A stretch of DNA of 14,820 nt from Oscillospiraceae bacterium (GTDB taxonomy: Bacteria > Bacillota > Clostridia > Oscillospirales > UBA929): NCBI GenBank assembly GCA_031271525.1, contig JAISVO010000053.1, forward strand, positions 1 through 14,820, given 5' to 3'. The notes under the pieces were generated by a model. That model was not told the origin of the DNA. It worked only from the letters and a program-made list of their open reading frames with translations, and made no database searches. The translations under genes and the position numbers were made by a program. Positions 13,694 through 14,820 of this stretch are shown piece by piece. Position 1 is the first letter of the stretch. Each line of letters opens with the position of its first letter.

Positions 13694-14820
13694 ATATAAA
13701 AACCGTCCGTATCGCCCCGGTGGGGCCAAAGCGTCGTTTGCCCGGTCATGGTAAAGCCTCCGTTCTCGCGCAGAAAGGCGTTGGTGACGCCTTCGTTCTC
13801 CTCTGGCAGGAGGGTGCAGGTACTGTAGAGAAGCCTGCCGCCGTCCCCGACCGATTTCGCAGCGTTGCTCAGGATGCCGAGCTGCAGCGCCGGGAAATGG
13901 GCTGTCTCGGTGCGGAACCGGATGTCCGGTTTCTTCCGCAATACCCCAAATCCCGAACAGGGAACGTCGCAGAGAACCGCGTCGAACAATTTATCCGGCG
14001 TATAAGTTGCGCCGTCGGCCTGACGGATGTCGGTGTTGTAAACACCGCAGCGGCTGAGCGTCTCCCGGAGGAGGGGGAGTTTTCTCCTCTCCTTGTCGGT
14101 TGCGAAGATGCGGCCCTTGTTGCCCATCGCGAAGGCCGCCATCAAGGTCTTACCGCCGGGAGCGGCGCAGACATCCCAAACCTGCTCCCCGGGATCCGGC
14201 GCGAGACGATCCACACACTCCTTCGCCCCCGGATCGGCGACGAGCCCCCACCCTTTTCGCAGAATGCCTTCCAGCGCCGAAGGGTCGGTCAGGACATAGC
14301 CCCCGTTCTCCCGTAAAGCAACGCCAGATTGATCGGCGTAGGGCTTCAAAGTGTTTCTCTGGATATAAACCGGCGGGATGGAGTTGCAGCTCTCGCAAAA
14401 AGGCTCCAGCTCATCCTCCGGCAATAGGGACCGCATTTTTTCGAGAAACCATACCGGGAGGCTGTATTTAACCGAAAGATCGTCCGTTTCGGGTGGGGTG
14501 TCCGGTAACCTCATCAGCACCGCATTGACCATCCCGGCGGCGTGCGGCGCTGTTTTCTTGCAAAGGCTGACCGCTTCGTTTGTCAGGGCGTACCGGGGAA
14601 CCCGGTCAAAGTACCAGAGCTGCGCCGCACCGAGCCGGAGGATGTCCTTCACCTGCGGCTGGGTCTTTTTGACGTGTTTTGCAAGCTCCGCGTCGATCAG
14701 CGAGTGATGTTGGACGACCGTGAAGCAGAGACGGGCCGCGAGCGCCGCTTCCCGGGGCTCAAGGCTTGCTTCGTTCAGCGCGGTATCCAAACGCGCTCCG
14801 CTCCGGCGGCATCGGGTCAG
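13672..14820 (-). CDS. rsmB: 16S rRNA (cytosine-C5) methyltransferase RsmB, N-terminus cut off
   Basis: 382 residues are visible and the frame stays open to the window edge, so a few N-terminal residues are missing; the in-frame TTG at 14790 is probably internal because coding-like sequence continues upstream. RsmB methylates C967 of 16S rRNA with S-adenosylmethionine. The N-terminal half is a NusB-like RNA-binding domain (fragment residues about 1-105). The C-terminal NOL1/NOP2/Sun methyltransferase has the SAM motif CAAPGGKT (218-225), the PCSGFGVLRKKPDIR block (287-301) and the catalytic-loop YSTCTLLPEENEG (332-344), supplying the two cysteines Cys288 and Cys335. The usual QDEAS-like stretch before the SAM motif reads VADPGAK. 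This is the first gene seen of the rsmB-rlmN-PP2C-prkC-rsgA-thiN operon; in B. subtilis priA, def and fmt lie upstream. Confidence 0.94.
   Translation of the reverse strand: MTRCRRSGARLDTALNEASLEPREAALAARLCFTVVQHHSLIDAELAKHVKKTQPQVKDILRLGAAQLWYFDRVPRYALTNEAVSLCKKTAPHAAGMVNAVLMRLPDTPPETDDLSVKYSLPVWFLEKMRSLLPEDELEPFCESCNSIPPVYIQRNTLKPYADQSGVALRENGGYVLTDPSALEGILRKGWGLVADPGAKECVDRLAPDPGEQVWDVCAAPGGKTLMAAFAMGNKGRIFATDKERRKLPLLRETLSRCGVYNTDIRQADGATYTPDKLFDAVLCDVPCSGFGVLRKKPDIRFRTETAHFPALQLGILSNAAKSVGDGGRLLYSTCTLLPEENEGVTNAFLRENGGFTMTGQTTLWPHRGDTDGFYICLMTKK

Overview
This is a GC-rich, gene-dense bacterial window that fits an endospore-forming member of the Clostridia, probably a plant-fibre degrader of the Oscillospiraceae/Ruminococcaceae type (inference). 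The signs are a type I dockerin on a GH5 glycanase, a SpoVM micro-gene, an M23/M50 pair resembling SpoIVFA/SpoIVFB, a PASTA-domain Ser/Thr kinase with its PP2C phosphatase, and strong GGAGG ribosome binding sites. No rRNA, tRNA, CRISPR array, transposase or phage gene was seen. The right half is conserved housekeeping.

Layout. (1) Positions 1-2840, minus strand: an operon of a secreted GH5 glycanase with a dockerin, followed after 11 nt by a secreted tandem solute-binding-type sensor protein cut by the window edge. A good sigma-A-type promoter lies upstream. (2) Positions 2914-7950, plus strand: LytM/M23 peptidase, M50 intramembrane protease, a B12-binding radical SAM protein of the TIGR03960 type, its DUF2344 partner (TIGR03936 type), a short orotate phosphoribosyltransferase, and an orphan reading frame without a conventional start where its coding begins. 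The stretch ends at an 11-bp hairpin. (3) Positions 7983-8309, minus strand: a 28-residue SpoVM gene missed by usual length cut-offs, preceded by a small two-helix membrane protein, just downstream of the intrinsic terminator that closes the next operon. (4) Positions 8334-14820, minus strand: rsmB-rlmN-PP2C-prkC-rsgA-thiN, tightly packed with stop/start overlaps. With spoVM this follows the Bacillus subtilis rsmB-rlmN-prpC-prkC-rsgA-rpe-thiN-spoVM order, but rpe is absent.

How they work together. The right-hand operon couples rRNA modification (RsmB, RlmN), ribosome small-subunit maturation (RsgA), reversible Ser/Thr phosphorylation linked to cell-wall state (PrkC and PP2C) and thiamine pyrophosphate supply (ThiN). 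The M23/M50 pair and SpoVM are most simply read as mother-cell sporulation functions. The left operon looks like a fibre-degradation and sensing pair. I do not see a convincing new multi-gene system. The points most worth a second look are the altered GH5 active-site motifs and its link to a sensor, the orphan frame after pyrE, the micro-gene pair near position 8000, and an M23 protein with complete zinc ligands where B. subtilis has a degenerate partner.
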